Origin: 73-13 sp035556395
Lineage (GTDB): Bacteria; Actinomycetota; Actinomycetes; Actinomycetales; Microbacteriaceae
Direction: 5' to 3'
Assembly (NCBI GenBank): GCA_035556395.1
Contig: DATMFB010000071.1
Location: 1 to 27,346, forward strand
DNA length: 27,346 nucleotides
Shown here: in pieces, positions 21,214 through 27,346 of the stretch
Position numbering within the stretch: the stretch's first letter is position 1
How the letters are laid out: every line of letters begins with the position of its first letter
Position numbers and translations under genes: made by a program
Notes under the pieces: generated by a model
The model's database searches: none
What the model was told of the DNA's origin: nothing
What the model saw: only the letters and a program-made list of their open reading frames with translations

Positions 21214-22926
21214 TCAGCCGGCGGGGCGCTCCAGCCGCAGCCAGTAGTACCCGCGCGCGCCGAGCGTGAGCTCGAGCGTGCCGTCCTCGCGCACGCTCGG
21301 GAAGCGCCCGCCGCCGAACAGGTCGAACGCGCTCGCGCCCGCGTAGCCGTCGAGCGAGATGCGCGCCGCGACGGGGGAGTGGGCAAACGAGAAGACGCAC
21401 AGGATCGTCTCCGCCGGATCGCCGAAGGCCTGCTGCGAGCCGGCGTACTCGCGCACGTAGGCGAGCACCGACTCGTGATCGGTCGGCGCCACCCGCATGC
21501 CGCCGAGCGGGAACGCCGGATGCTGCTTGCGGACGTGGATCGCCCCGCGGATCCAGCGCAGCAGCGAACGCGACTGGGCGAGCTGGGCCTCGACGTTGAC
21601 GCTCTGGTACTGGTAGACGAGCGACTGGACGATCGGCAGGTAGAGCTTGCCGGGATCGGCCGCCGAGAACCCGGCGTTCCGATCCGGTGTCCACTGCATC
21701 GGCGTGCGCGAGGCGTCCCGGTCCGGCAGCCAGATGTTGTCGCCCATCCCGATCTCGTCCCCGTAGTAGAGGAACGGGCTGCCGGCGAGCGAGAGCAGCA
21801 GCGCGTGCGCGAGCTCGATCTCCTCGCGATCGTTGTCCAGGAGCGGCGCGAGCCGCCGCCGGATGCCGACGTTCGCGCGCATCCGCGGGTCGTAGGCGTA
21901 CCAGCCGTACATCGCGTGCCGATACTCCTCGCTGACCATCTCGAGCGAGAGCTCGTCGTGGTTGCGCAGGAACGCGCCCCACGCGGCACCCTCGGGGACC
22001 TCGGTGTGGGCCTCGGCGAGCACCTTGACGAGCTCGCCCGCGTGCTGCGAGCGCATCGCGTAGAAGACGCGCGGCATGACCGGGAAGTCGAACGCCATGT
22101 GCGCCTCCGGCGCCTCGTCCGTCCCGAAGTAGGTCGCGACCTCGCTCGGCCATGCGTTCGCCTCGGCGAGCAGCATCCGACTCGGGTACTCCCGGTCGAC
22201 CATCGCGCGCGCCTCGCGGAGGAACGCGTGCGTCGGCGGCTCGCCCTCGCCGTCGCCCTCCTCCGACTCGAAGAGGTAGGGGATCGCGTCGAGCCGCATC
22301 CCGTCGACGCCCATGTCGAACCAGTAGCGGAGCGTGTCGAGGACCTCGGCTCTGACCGCCGGATTGTCGTAGTTGAGGTCCGGCTGGTGGCTGAAGAAGC
22401 GGTGGAAGTAGAACTGCCGGCGCTCCGAGTCGAACGCCCAGTTGCTCTCCTCGGTGTCCGTGAAGATGATCCGGGTGTTCGGGTAGCCGTCGTCGGTGTC
22501 GCGCCACACGTACCAGTCGCCGTACGGGCCGCCCGGGTCGGCTCTCGACTGCTTGAACCACTCGTGCTGGTCGCTCGTGTGGTTGAGCGGGAAGTCCATG
22601 ACGACGCGCATGCCGCGCGCGTGCGCCTCCGAGACGAGGCGGTGCACGTCGTCGATCGACCCGAGCTCGGGCTGCACGGCGCGGAAGTCGGCGACGTCGT
22701 ACCCGCCGTCGCGCATTGGGGAGACGTAGAACGGCGGCACCCAGATCGCGTCGACCCCGAGCCACTGCAGGTAGTCGAGCTTCGCGATGAGCCCGCCGAG
22801 ATCGCCGACGCCGTCCCCGTCGGAGTCGGAGAACGCCCTGACGAGGACCTCGTAGAAGACCGCGCGCCGGTACCAGCGAGGGTCGAGGGCGAGTCCTGGC
22901 AGCTGGATCGGCGCGGTGAAGGTCAC
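21214..22926 (-). CDS. treS: Trehalose synthase (maltose alpha-D-glucosyltransferase)
   Basis: TreS interconverts maltose and trehalose; in actinobacteria it feeds maltose toward maltose-1-phosphate and alpha-glucan, or drains it to trehalose. The 570-residue GH13 enzyme has WYRRAVFYEVLVRAFSDSDG at the start, DFPLNHTSDQHEWF, the nucleophile Asp213 in GMRLDAIPYL, acid/base Glu255 in LLAEANAWP, and the third acidic residue Asp324 in FLRNHDELSLEM. YYGDEIGMGDNIWLPDRD and the maltose-site PMQWTPDRNAGFS are typical of TreS rather than alpha-amylase. No maltokinase domain is fused. The GTG at 22926 (MTFTAPIQLPG) has TATGCT 7 nt upstream; the frame is open for 15 codons more, without support. Confidence 0.93.
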   Translation of the reverse strand: MTFTAPIQLPGLALDPRWYRRAVFYEVLVRAFSDSDGDGVGDLGGLIAKLDYLQWLGVDAIWVPPFYVSPMRDGGYDVADFRAVQPELGSIDDVHRLVSEAHARGMRVVMDFPLNHTSDQHEWFKQSRADPGGPYGDWYVWRDTDDGYPNTRIIFTDTEESNWAFDSERRQFYFHRFFSHQPDLNYDNPAVRAEVLDTLRYWFDMGVDGMRLDAIPYLFESEEGDGEGEPPTHAFLREARAMVDREYPSRMLLAEANAWPSEVATYFGTDEAPEAHMAFDFPVMPRVFYAMRSQHAGELVKVLAEAHTEVPEGAAWGAFLRNHDELSLEMVSEEYRHAMYGWYAYDPRMRANVGIRRRLAPLLDNDREEIELAHALLLSLAGSPFLYYGDEIGMGDNIWLPDRDASRTPMQWTPDRNAGFSAADPGKLYLPIVQSLVYQYQSVNVEAQLAQSRSLLRWIRGAIHVRKQHPAFPLGGMRVAPTDHESVLAYVREYAGSQQAFGDPAETILCVFSFAHSPVAARISLDGYAGASAFDLFGGGRFPSVREDGTLELTLGARGYYWLRLERPAG

Positions 22927-22933
22927 CCACAGG

Positions 22934-22949
22934 AGCATATTCATAGACT
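22934..22949. promoter_or_regulatory. Divergent leaderless promoters of treS and the alpha/beta hydrolase
   Basis: Minus-strand TATGCT (22939-22934) ends 7 nt before the treS GTG. Plus-strand TAGACT (22944-22949) ends 6 nt before the hydrolase GTG. The start codons are 29 bp apart and the hexamers are separated by only 4 bp. Confidence 0.55.
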
Positions 22950-22955
22950 CGGAAG

Positions 22956-23870
22956 GTGCTCTCAGCTCCACACGGCCTCCCGGCTCCGCACGGCGAAGCC
23001 CTCGCCCGCGTGCCCGTCACCGCCCGCACCGCCGTGGTCGCGGGCGCGGACACGCACTGGTGGGAGTACGGGCCGGAGACCGGCGGGACGGTCCTCGCGG
23101 TGCACGGCTACCGGGGCGATCACCACGGCATCGAGCCCGTCATCGCCCAGCTGCCCGAGTACCGGATCGTCAACGCCGACCTGCCCGGCTACGGGGAGTC
23201 GGGACAGTTCCCCGGTCGGCACACGCTCCAGGCCTACGTGACCTGGCTCATCGAGTTCGCCGCGCGCTTCCCCCGCCCGCTGACGATCCTCGGGCACAGC
23301 TTCGGCTCGATCATCACGGCCGCCGCACTGGAGCAGGGTCTCGCCCCCGACCGCGTCGTGCTCATGAACCCCATCGCCGGACCCGCGCTGCGCGGCTCGA
23401 AGGCGGTCGGGACGCTGCTCGCGGCGAGCTGGTACCGGCTCGCCGGCGTCATGCCGGAGCGCGCGGGACGCCGGGCGCTCGAGGCGAGGTTCATGGTCGA
23501 CGGGATGAGCGCGCTCACGACGAAGACCCGCGATCCGCAGCTGCGCCAGTGGATCAAGGAGGAGCACCGGCGCTACTTCAACGGCTTCGCGACGAAGACG
23601 AGCGTCATCGAGGGCTTCGACGCCTCGGTGAGCGACCATGTCGCGGCGCACGCGGCGGCGTTCACGATGCCGACGCTGTTCATCGCGGCGCGCCAGGACC
23701 AGATCGCCTCGATCAAGGCGGTGCGCCGCCTGCAGGAGGAGATCCCCGGCAGCGAGCTGCTCGAGCTCGACGGCGTCGGCCACCTCATCCACTACGAGCG
23801 CGCCCGCGAGGCCGGGGACGCGATCCGTGCCTTCATCGGGACGCACCCGATGCCGGGAGACGCCGGGTGA
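22956..23870 (+). CDS. Alpha/beta-fold hydrolase
   Basis: This 304-residue hydrolase has the fold's markers: VLAVHGYRGDHHGIEPVI (oxyanion loop), DLPGYGESGQFPG, the nucleophile elbow LGHSFGSI with Ser115, a late-strand Asp in ARQDQIAS, and the catalytic His in GVGHLIHYERA. A cap region with ARFMVDGMSALTTKTRD lies between. The substrate cannot be told; lipase or esterase activity on a lipid precursor is a plausible guess because the next gene is a glycosyltransferase overlapping it by 4 nt. The GTG at 22956 has TAGACT 6 nt upstream. Confidence 0.9.
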   Translation: MLSAPHGLPAPHGEALARVPVTARTAVVAGADTHWWEYGPETGGTVLAVHGYRGDHHGIEPVIAQLPEYRIVNADLPGYGESGQFPGRHTLQAYVTWLIEFAARFPRPLTILGHSFGSIITAAALEQGLAPDRVVLMNPIAGPALRGSKAVGTLLAASWYRLAGVMPERAGRRALEARFMVDGMSALTTKTRDPQLRQWIKEEHRRYFNGFATKTSVIEGFDASVSDHVAAHAAAFTMPTLFIAARQDQIASIKAVRRLQEEIPGSELLELDGVGHLIHYERAREAGDAIRAFIGTHPMPGDAG

Positions 23871-24964
23871 CCTGGCCCCGAGCGGCCCCATGGACGGACG
23901 GCGCGGTCCGCATCCTCTTCGACTGCCGGTACACGCGGCTTGAGCGCCACGACGGCATCAGTCGCTACACGGCGAAGCTCGTCGAGGAGCTCGGCCGCCG
24001 CCATCCCGTCGTGATGCTCGTGAGCGACGAACGACAGCTCGCGATGCTCCCGGACCTGCCGCACGTGATGGGCCCGCCGCCGACGAGCCTGCTCGAGCCG
24101 CTCATCGGGCCGCGGGCGCTCAACCGGCTGCGCCCCGACGTCGTCTTCAGCCCGCTCCAGACGATCGGCCCGCTCTGGCGCCGCTACAAGCTCGTCACGA
24201 CGATCCACGACCTCATCTACTACGAGCACCCGGCCCCGCCGCGCGACCTCCCGTTCCTCGTCCGGGGCCTCTGGCGGGCCTACCACACGACCTATGCCTT
24301 CCAGCGCTGGCTGCTGCGGCTCGCCGACGCCCACGTGACCGTCTCCGAGACGACGGCGGGCCTCATCCGCGCGCATCGGATGACGAAGCTCCCGCTCGCC
24401 GTGATCCCGAACGGCACGGAGCACCACGATGTCACCCGCGTCCCGCCGACCGGCAGGGACGTCATCTACGCGGGCTCGTTCATGCCGTACAAGAACGTCG
24501 AGACGCTCGCGTCCGCGATGCACGGGCTGCCCGGCTGGCGGCTGCGGCTGCTCAGCCGCGCGAGCGACGAGATCCGCGCCCGCCTCGAGGCGCTCGCACC
24601 CGCGGGGACGATCGACTTCATGGGCGGCGCCTCCGACGCGGAGTACGGCGAGGCGCTCGCCTCGGCCCGCGTGCTCGCGTCGGCCTCCCGCGCCGAGGGC
24701 TTCGGACTACCCGTCCTCGAGGCGATGGCATCCGGCACCCCGGTCGCGCTCTCCGAGATCCCGATCTTCCACGAGGTCGCCGGCCCGCACGCCGAGTACT
24801 TCGACCCGGACTCGCCCGAGGACGCGGCCCGCGCGATCCGCGCCTACGACGACGACACGCTCTGGCGGCGGCGCAGCGTCGAGGGCGAGATCTGGTCGCG
24901 ACGCTTCGACTGGGGTCGCGCGGGCGAGCAGCTCCTCGCGTTCTTGCTGGAGGTCGCGTCCTAA
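23867..24964 (+). CDS. GT4-family glycosyltransferase
   Basis: The 365-residue product has the GT4 fold: N-terminal VRILFDCRYTRLERHDGISR and TIHDLIYYEHPAP, then PLAVIPNGTEHHD at the domain hinge, IYAGSFMPYKNVETL, and the donor-site E-x7-E motif in SRAEGFGLPVLEAMASGTPV. Its donor and acceptor are unknown; mannose or another sugar on a cell-envelope lipid is a common role for such enzymes. The GTG start at 23867 overlaps the TGA of the hydrolase (GTGA), so the pair is co-translated. The TAA stop shares 3 bp with the stop of the convergent GT4 gene. Confidence 0.88.
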   Translation: MTWPRAAPWTDGAVRILFDCRYTRLERHDGISRYTAKLVEELGRRHPVVMLVSDERQLAMLPDLPHVMGPPPTSLLEPLIGPRALNRLRPDVVFSPLQTIGPLWRRYKLVTTIHDLIYYEHPAPPRDLPFLVRGLWRAYHTTYAFQRWLLRLADAHVTVSETTAGLIRAHRMTKLPLAVIPNGTEHHDVTRVPPTGRDVIYAGSFMPYKNVETLASAMHGLPGWRLRLLSRASDEIRARLEALAPAGTIDFMGGASDAEYGEALASARVLASASRAEGFGLPVLEAMASGTPVALSEIPIFHEVAGPHAEYFDPDSPEDAARAIRAYDDDTLWRRRSVEGEIWSRRFDWGRAGEQLLAFLLEVAS

Positions 24965-26130
24965 GCCGGCAGCGGCTGGTCGTGGTACAGCGCCTCGAAG
25001 ACGTCGAGGGTGTGCCCGAGCGAGTGGATCTTGACGGTCGCGAGCGCCGCGCGCTGCGTCCGCTCGCGGTCCTCCGGCGACAGCCGCAGCACGCGCTCGA
25101 TGCGCTCCGCGGCGGCCTCGACGTCGCCGGGCGGGAACAGCCAGCCGTTCTCGCCGTCGTGGACGAGGTGGGGGAGCGCCATCGCGTCCGCCGCGACGAC
25201 GGGGAGCGCGGAGCTGAGCGCCTCGAGGGTCGCGATGGACTGGAGCTCCGCCGTCGAGGCGATCGCGAAGACGCTCGCCTGGGAGAGCAGCTCGATGATC
25301 CGCTCGTCGGTCACGGCGCCGTGCTGGACGACGCGGTCCGCGACGCCGAGCTTGACCGCGACGTCGTGGAGGTGCTTGCGGTGCTCGCCGTCGCCGACGA
25401 GGTCGAGCTTGACGTCGAGGTCGGGGGCGATGAGCGGCAGCGCGCGGATGAGCACCTCGATGTGCTTCTCGGCGTCCTGGCGGCCGACGAAGACGACGCG
25501 GTGCTCACGGCGAGGCGTGAAGTCGGGACGGTAGCGGCTCGCGTCGATCCCGCAGGAGATCGCCAGGATGTCGTGGAGCCTCGCGTTCTCCTCCAGGAAC
25601 TCCGCGGCGCTCGCGGTCGGCGTGGTGACCCGCGCCACCGCGCCGTAGAGCTTGTGGAGGTCGTTCCACGCCCACTTGACGAGCAGCTTGTTGAGCGGTC
25701 CCGGCAGTCCGGTGTGGTCGAGCAGGTTCTCGGGCATCGAGTGGTTCGTGCCGATGACGCGGATGCCGCGCCGCCTCGCCTCCTTGATGAGGCCCCGGCC
25801 GACGACGTAGTGCGACTGGACATGGATCACGTCGGGCCGAACGCGGTCGAGCGTGCGCTTCGCGAGCCGGTTCGCGTTCCACGGGCCGACGATCCGCCAC
25901 TTGCCGTGGAACGGCCAGCGGAACGACTTCCAGCGGTGCACCGTCATCTGGCGGCCCTCGATGACCTCGCGGTGCTCGCCCACGCCCTGCTCCGGGTGGG
26001 CCGGGACCGCCGCGTGGACCTCGTACCCGCGGTCGACGAGTCCCGCCGCGAGACGTTCGGTGAAGCGAGCGGCGCCGTTGATATCGGGCGAGAAGGTGTC
26101 GCTTCCGATGAGGATCCTGAGCGGATGCAT
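24961..26130 (-). CDS. GT4-family glycosyltransferase (PimB/MgtA-like)
   Basis: The 389-residue enzyme opens LRILIGSDTFSPDINGAARF, a start common in actinobacterial mannosyl- and glucosyltransferases acting on glycolipids, and has VIHVQSHYVVGRGLIKEARR and IGTNHSMPENLL. The hinge SCGIDASRYRPDF is followed by VVFVGRQDAEKHIEVLIRAL and the E-x7-E motif in STAELQSIATLEALSSALPV. Function is inferred only to the level of a GDP- or UDP-sugar-dependent transferase of envelope glycolipids. The ATG at 26130 is taken; TAGGCT is 9 nt upstream, a weak promoter candidate. It is a distant paralogue of, not a duplicate of, the neighbouring GT4 gene. Confidence 0.88.
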   Translation of the reverse strand: MHPLRILIGSDTFSPDINGAARFTERLAAGLVDRGYEVHAAVPAHPEQGVGEHREVIEGRQMTVHRWKSFRWPFHGKWRIVGPWNANRLAKRTLDRVRPDVIHVQSHYVVGRGLIKEARRRGIRVIGTNHSMPENLLDHTGLPGPLNKLLVKWAWNDLHKLYGAVARVTTPTASAAEFLEENARLHDILAISCGIDASRYRPDFTPRREHRVVFVGRQDAEKHIEVLIRALPLIAPDLDVKLDLVGDGEHRKHLHDVAVKLGVADRVVQHGAVTDERIIELLSQASVFAIASTAELQSIATLEALSSALPVVAADAMALPHLVHDGENGWLFPPGDVEAAAERIERVLRLSPEDRERTQRAALATVKIHSLGHTLDVFEALYHDQPLPA

Positions 26131-26237
26131 TGCCGGATAAGCCTACGTGGTCGTCGCGCTCCGGGCGGTCAGGCATGCCGCGATCCGTCGCCTGCTCGGT
26201 TTCGTCGGGATGGTCGCCTCGGTGACGCGGCTCTCGG
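26131..26237. other. 107-bp intergenic stretch without a recognised feature
   Basis: This is one of the larger non-coding gaps in the window. I see no strong hairpin with a T-run, no RNA gene motif and no convincing short gene. It separates the end of the sirtuin gene from the start of the GT4 gene on the same strand and presumably holds the GT4 promoter. Confidence 0.4.
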
Positions 26238-27113
26238 TCAGGACGTGGCGCCGGACGCACCGGAGAACGCCGTGGCCCGGTCCTGCGCGAGGAGCCGGTC
26301 GCGCAGCTCCACGAGCACCTCGGTCGCGCCGGCGTCGATCTTGAGGTCCGCGCGATTGTCCGCCTTCGTCTCGCCGCGGTTGACGATCACGATCGGGATC
26401 CGGCGCTTGCGGGCGAGCTCGACGATCCGGATGCCGGAGTTGACGACGAGGGACGAGCCGGCGACGAGCAGCGCCCCGGCCCCGGCCACGAGCGCGGCGC
26501 CCTCCTCGAACTTGAGCGGCGGGACGAACTCGCCGAAGAAGACGACGTCGGGCTTGAGCACCCCGCCGCAGACGCTGCAGTCGGGCACGACCGTCTCGTC
26601 GAACTCCTCGATCCGGACGTCCCCGTCCGGCGCGAGCTCGAGGGCCGCGTCCGAGTCGAGCCACGGGTTAGCCGCGGCGAGTCGCGCGGCGATCGCGCCT
26701 CGGTCGAAGGTCTGGCCGCACGTGAGGCAGCTGACCGAGTGCATCGAGCCGTGCAGGTCGACGACCCGGCGCGTGCCGGCCTTGAGATGCAGGTCGTCGA
26801 CGTTCTGCGTCACGACGCCGCAGGCCAGCCCGGCCGCCTCGAGGTCCGTGATCGCGAAGTGCCCCTCGTTCGGCTTCGCCGCCTCGAACCGCCGCCAGCC
26901 GAGGTGCGATCCCGCCCAATAGCGCTGGCGGAACGGCTCGCTCGACAGGAACTGCTGGTACGACATCGGCGTGCGCACCGGCGTGCCGCGACCACGGTAG
27001 TCGGGGATCCCGGAGTCGGTGCTGATCCCCGCGCCCGTGAGCACCGCGAGCCGGCGACCGTCGAGCAGCTCGGCGGCCCGCTCGAGCGGCGAGCCGGTCG
27101 CAGCGGTGGACAT
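26238..27113 (-). CDS. NAD-dependent protein deacylase of the SIR2 family (class II-like)
   Basis: Sirtuins remove acyl groups from lysines with NAD+. The 291-residue product has the NAD motif TGAGISTDSGIPDYRG (27-41), TQNVDDLHLKAG (102-112), the catalytic His121 in DLHGSMHSVSC, and a zinc ribbon with cysteines 129, 132, 179 and 182. LKPDVVFFGEFVPP and AGSSLVVNSG follow. GAGIST-x-SGIPDYR places it nearer to class II (SIRT4-like) than to the class III CobB type, which has GAGxSxESGIPTFR. The start ATG at 27113 (MSTAATGSPLERAAEL) is chosen because TACGCT lies 6 nt upstream; 11 further codons are open upstream. Confidence 0.92.
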   Translation of the reverse strand: MSTAATGSPLERAAELLDGRRLAVLTGAGISTDSGIPDYRGRGTPVRTPMSYQQFLSSEPFRQRYWAGSHLGWRRFEAAKPNEGHFAITDLEAAGLACGVVTQNVDDLHLKAGTRRVVDLHGSMHSVSCLTCGQTFDRGAIAARLAAANPWLDSDAALELAPDGDVRIEEFDETVVPDCSVCGGVLKPDVVFFGEFVPPLKFEEGAALVAGAGALLVAGSSLVVNSGIRIVELARKRRIPIVIVNRGETKADNRADLKIDAGATEVLVELRDRLLAQDRATAFSGASGATS

Positions 27114-27119
27114 GACGCC

Positions 27120-27125
27120 AGCGTA
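27120..27125 (-). promoter_or_regulatory. Leaderless -10 element of the sirtuin gene
   Basis: TACGCT on the minus strand ends 6 nt before the ATG at 27113. It lies inside the codons that a longer start at 27146 would require, so it argues for the shorter protein. Confidence 0.5.
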
Positions 27126-27177
27126 CGGCCGGGAGTTTTCCGGCATGTTTCCGCGACCTGCGGATTTTCGAGTTGCA

Positions 27178-27183
27178 TAGGCT
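27178..27183 (+). promoter_or_regulatory. Leaderless -10 element of the RNA methyltransferase gene
   Basis: TAGGCT ends 7 nt before the GTG at 27191. The ATG at 27184 lies between but is out of frame with the conserved reading frame. Confidence 0.5.
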
Positions 27184-27190
27184 GATGCCC

Positions 27191-27346
27191 GTGCCCGAGA
27201 TCCTCCGCGCCGACGCCGCCGCGGACGACCCCCGGCTCGCCGACTACGCGAACCTCACCGACGTGGCGCTGCGCCGGAAGCTCGAGCCCGCCGGCGGCCT
27301 CTACCTCGCGGAGGGCGTCAAGGTGCTCCGGCGCGCACTCGCGGCC
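27191..27346 (+). CDS. TrmH/SpoU-family RNA 2'-O-methyltransferase, N-terminal 52 codons (cut by the window edge)
   Basis: Only the start is present: VPEILRADAAADDPRLADYA, then LTDVALRRKLEP and LYLAEGVKVLRRALAA. The pattern D-x-R-L-x-D-Y-x-N-L-T-D followed by GLYLAEG-x-x-V-L-x-R-A is the N-terminus of actinobacterial TrmH-family rRNA/tRNA methyltransferases. The SPOUT catalytic domain lies outside the window, so the RNA target cannot be judged. The GTG at 27191 has TAGGCT 7 nt upstream. Confidence 0.75.
   Translation, partial: MPEILRADAAADDPRLADYANLTDVALRRKLEPAGGLYLAEGVKVLRRALAA

Noticed and set aside
27114..27146. Longer N-terminus for the sirtuin (start at 27146, adding MPENSRPYAGV).
   Set aside because: The extension overlaps the TACGCT hexamer that fits the start at 27113, and sirtuins do not need these residues.
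1..27346. A novel defence system, mobile element, prophage or CRISPR array.
   Set aside because: Every gene of size has a recognisable housekeeping family, spacing is tight and composition looks uniform. No direct repeats, transposase, integrase, toxin pair or restriction gene was seen.

Overview
The window is very GC-rich, with strong G/C bias at third codon positions and many GTG starts. Gene content is that of an aerobic actinobacterium: heme A synthesis and SURF1 for an aa3 oxidase, a SUF operon, a MabA-like FabG ending GGLGMGH, actinobacterial GlgC/GlgM, TreS, a DUF3099 protein and a zinc-independent L31. Gene order (SUF genes with a Rieske gene inside; lone BioY) suggests the Microbacteriaceae. 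This assignment is an inference from gene content, not a phylogeny. All of it looks like core chromosome. I see no mobile element, phage gene, tRNA, rRNA or CRISPR array, and no stretch over 300 bases without a gene or RNA element.

Layout. (1) 1-3363, respiratory and central carbon: 5' part of transketolase (-), diverging from ctaB (+); a small lipoprotein with an I42/chagasin-like domain (-); ctaA (-). (2) 3442-7423, Fe-S assembly: sufB-sufD-Rieske protein-sufC-sufT, without sufR, sufS or sufU. (3) 7420-12066 (-), glycine cleavage: gcvT-gcvH-gcvP behind a tandem glycine riboswitch, with bioY upstream. (4) 12798-16850: an ABC-F ATPase (Rv1473-like), SURF1 and DUF3099 (-), fabG (+), serB (-). 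(5) 16861-22926, alpha-glucan and trehalose metabolism with housekeeping genes: glgC (-) diverging from glgA/glgM (+), an orphan ABC ATPase, rpmE2, a DEDDh exonuclease (-), treS (-). (6) 22956-27346: an alpha/beta hydrolase overlapping a GT4 glycosyltransferase, a convergent second GT4 enzyme, a sirtuin, and the first 52 codons of a TrmH/SpoU-type RNA methyltransferase.

Links between genes. CtaB and CtaA turn heme B into heme A, and SURF1 helps insert it into cytochrome oxidase. The SUF set builds Fe-S clusters. GcvTHP degrades glycine under riboswitch control. GlgC and GlgM, with TreS, fit the actinobacterial maltose-1-phosphate/trehalose/alpha-glucan network.

The most notable signal is architectural. 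About sixteen starts have a TANNNT hexamer 6-8 nt upstream and no Shine-Dalgarno, the signature of leaderless mRNAs. In two places the TAG stop of the upstream gene forms the first half of the next gene's hexamer. All six convergent gene pairs meet within 18 bp or overlap by 4 bp. I did not find an undescribed multi-gene system; the gene content is ordinary and the regulatory compaction is the interesting part.
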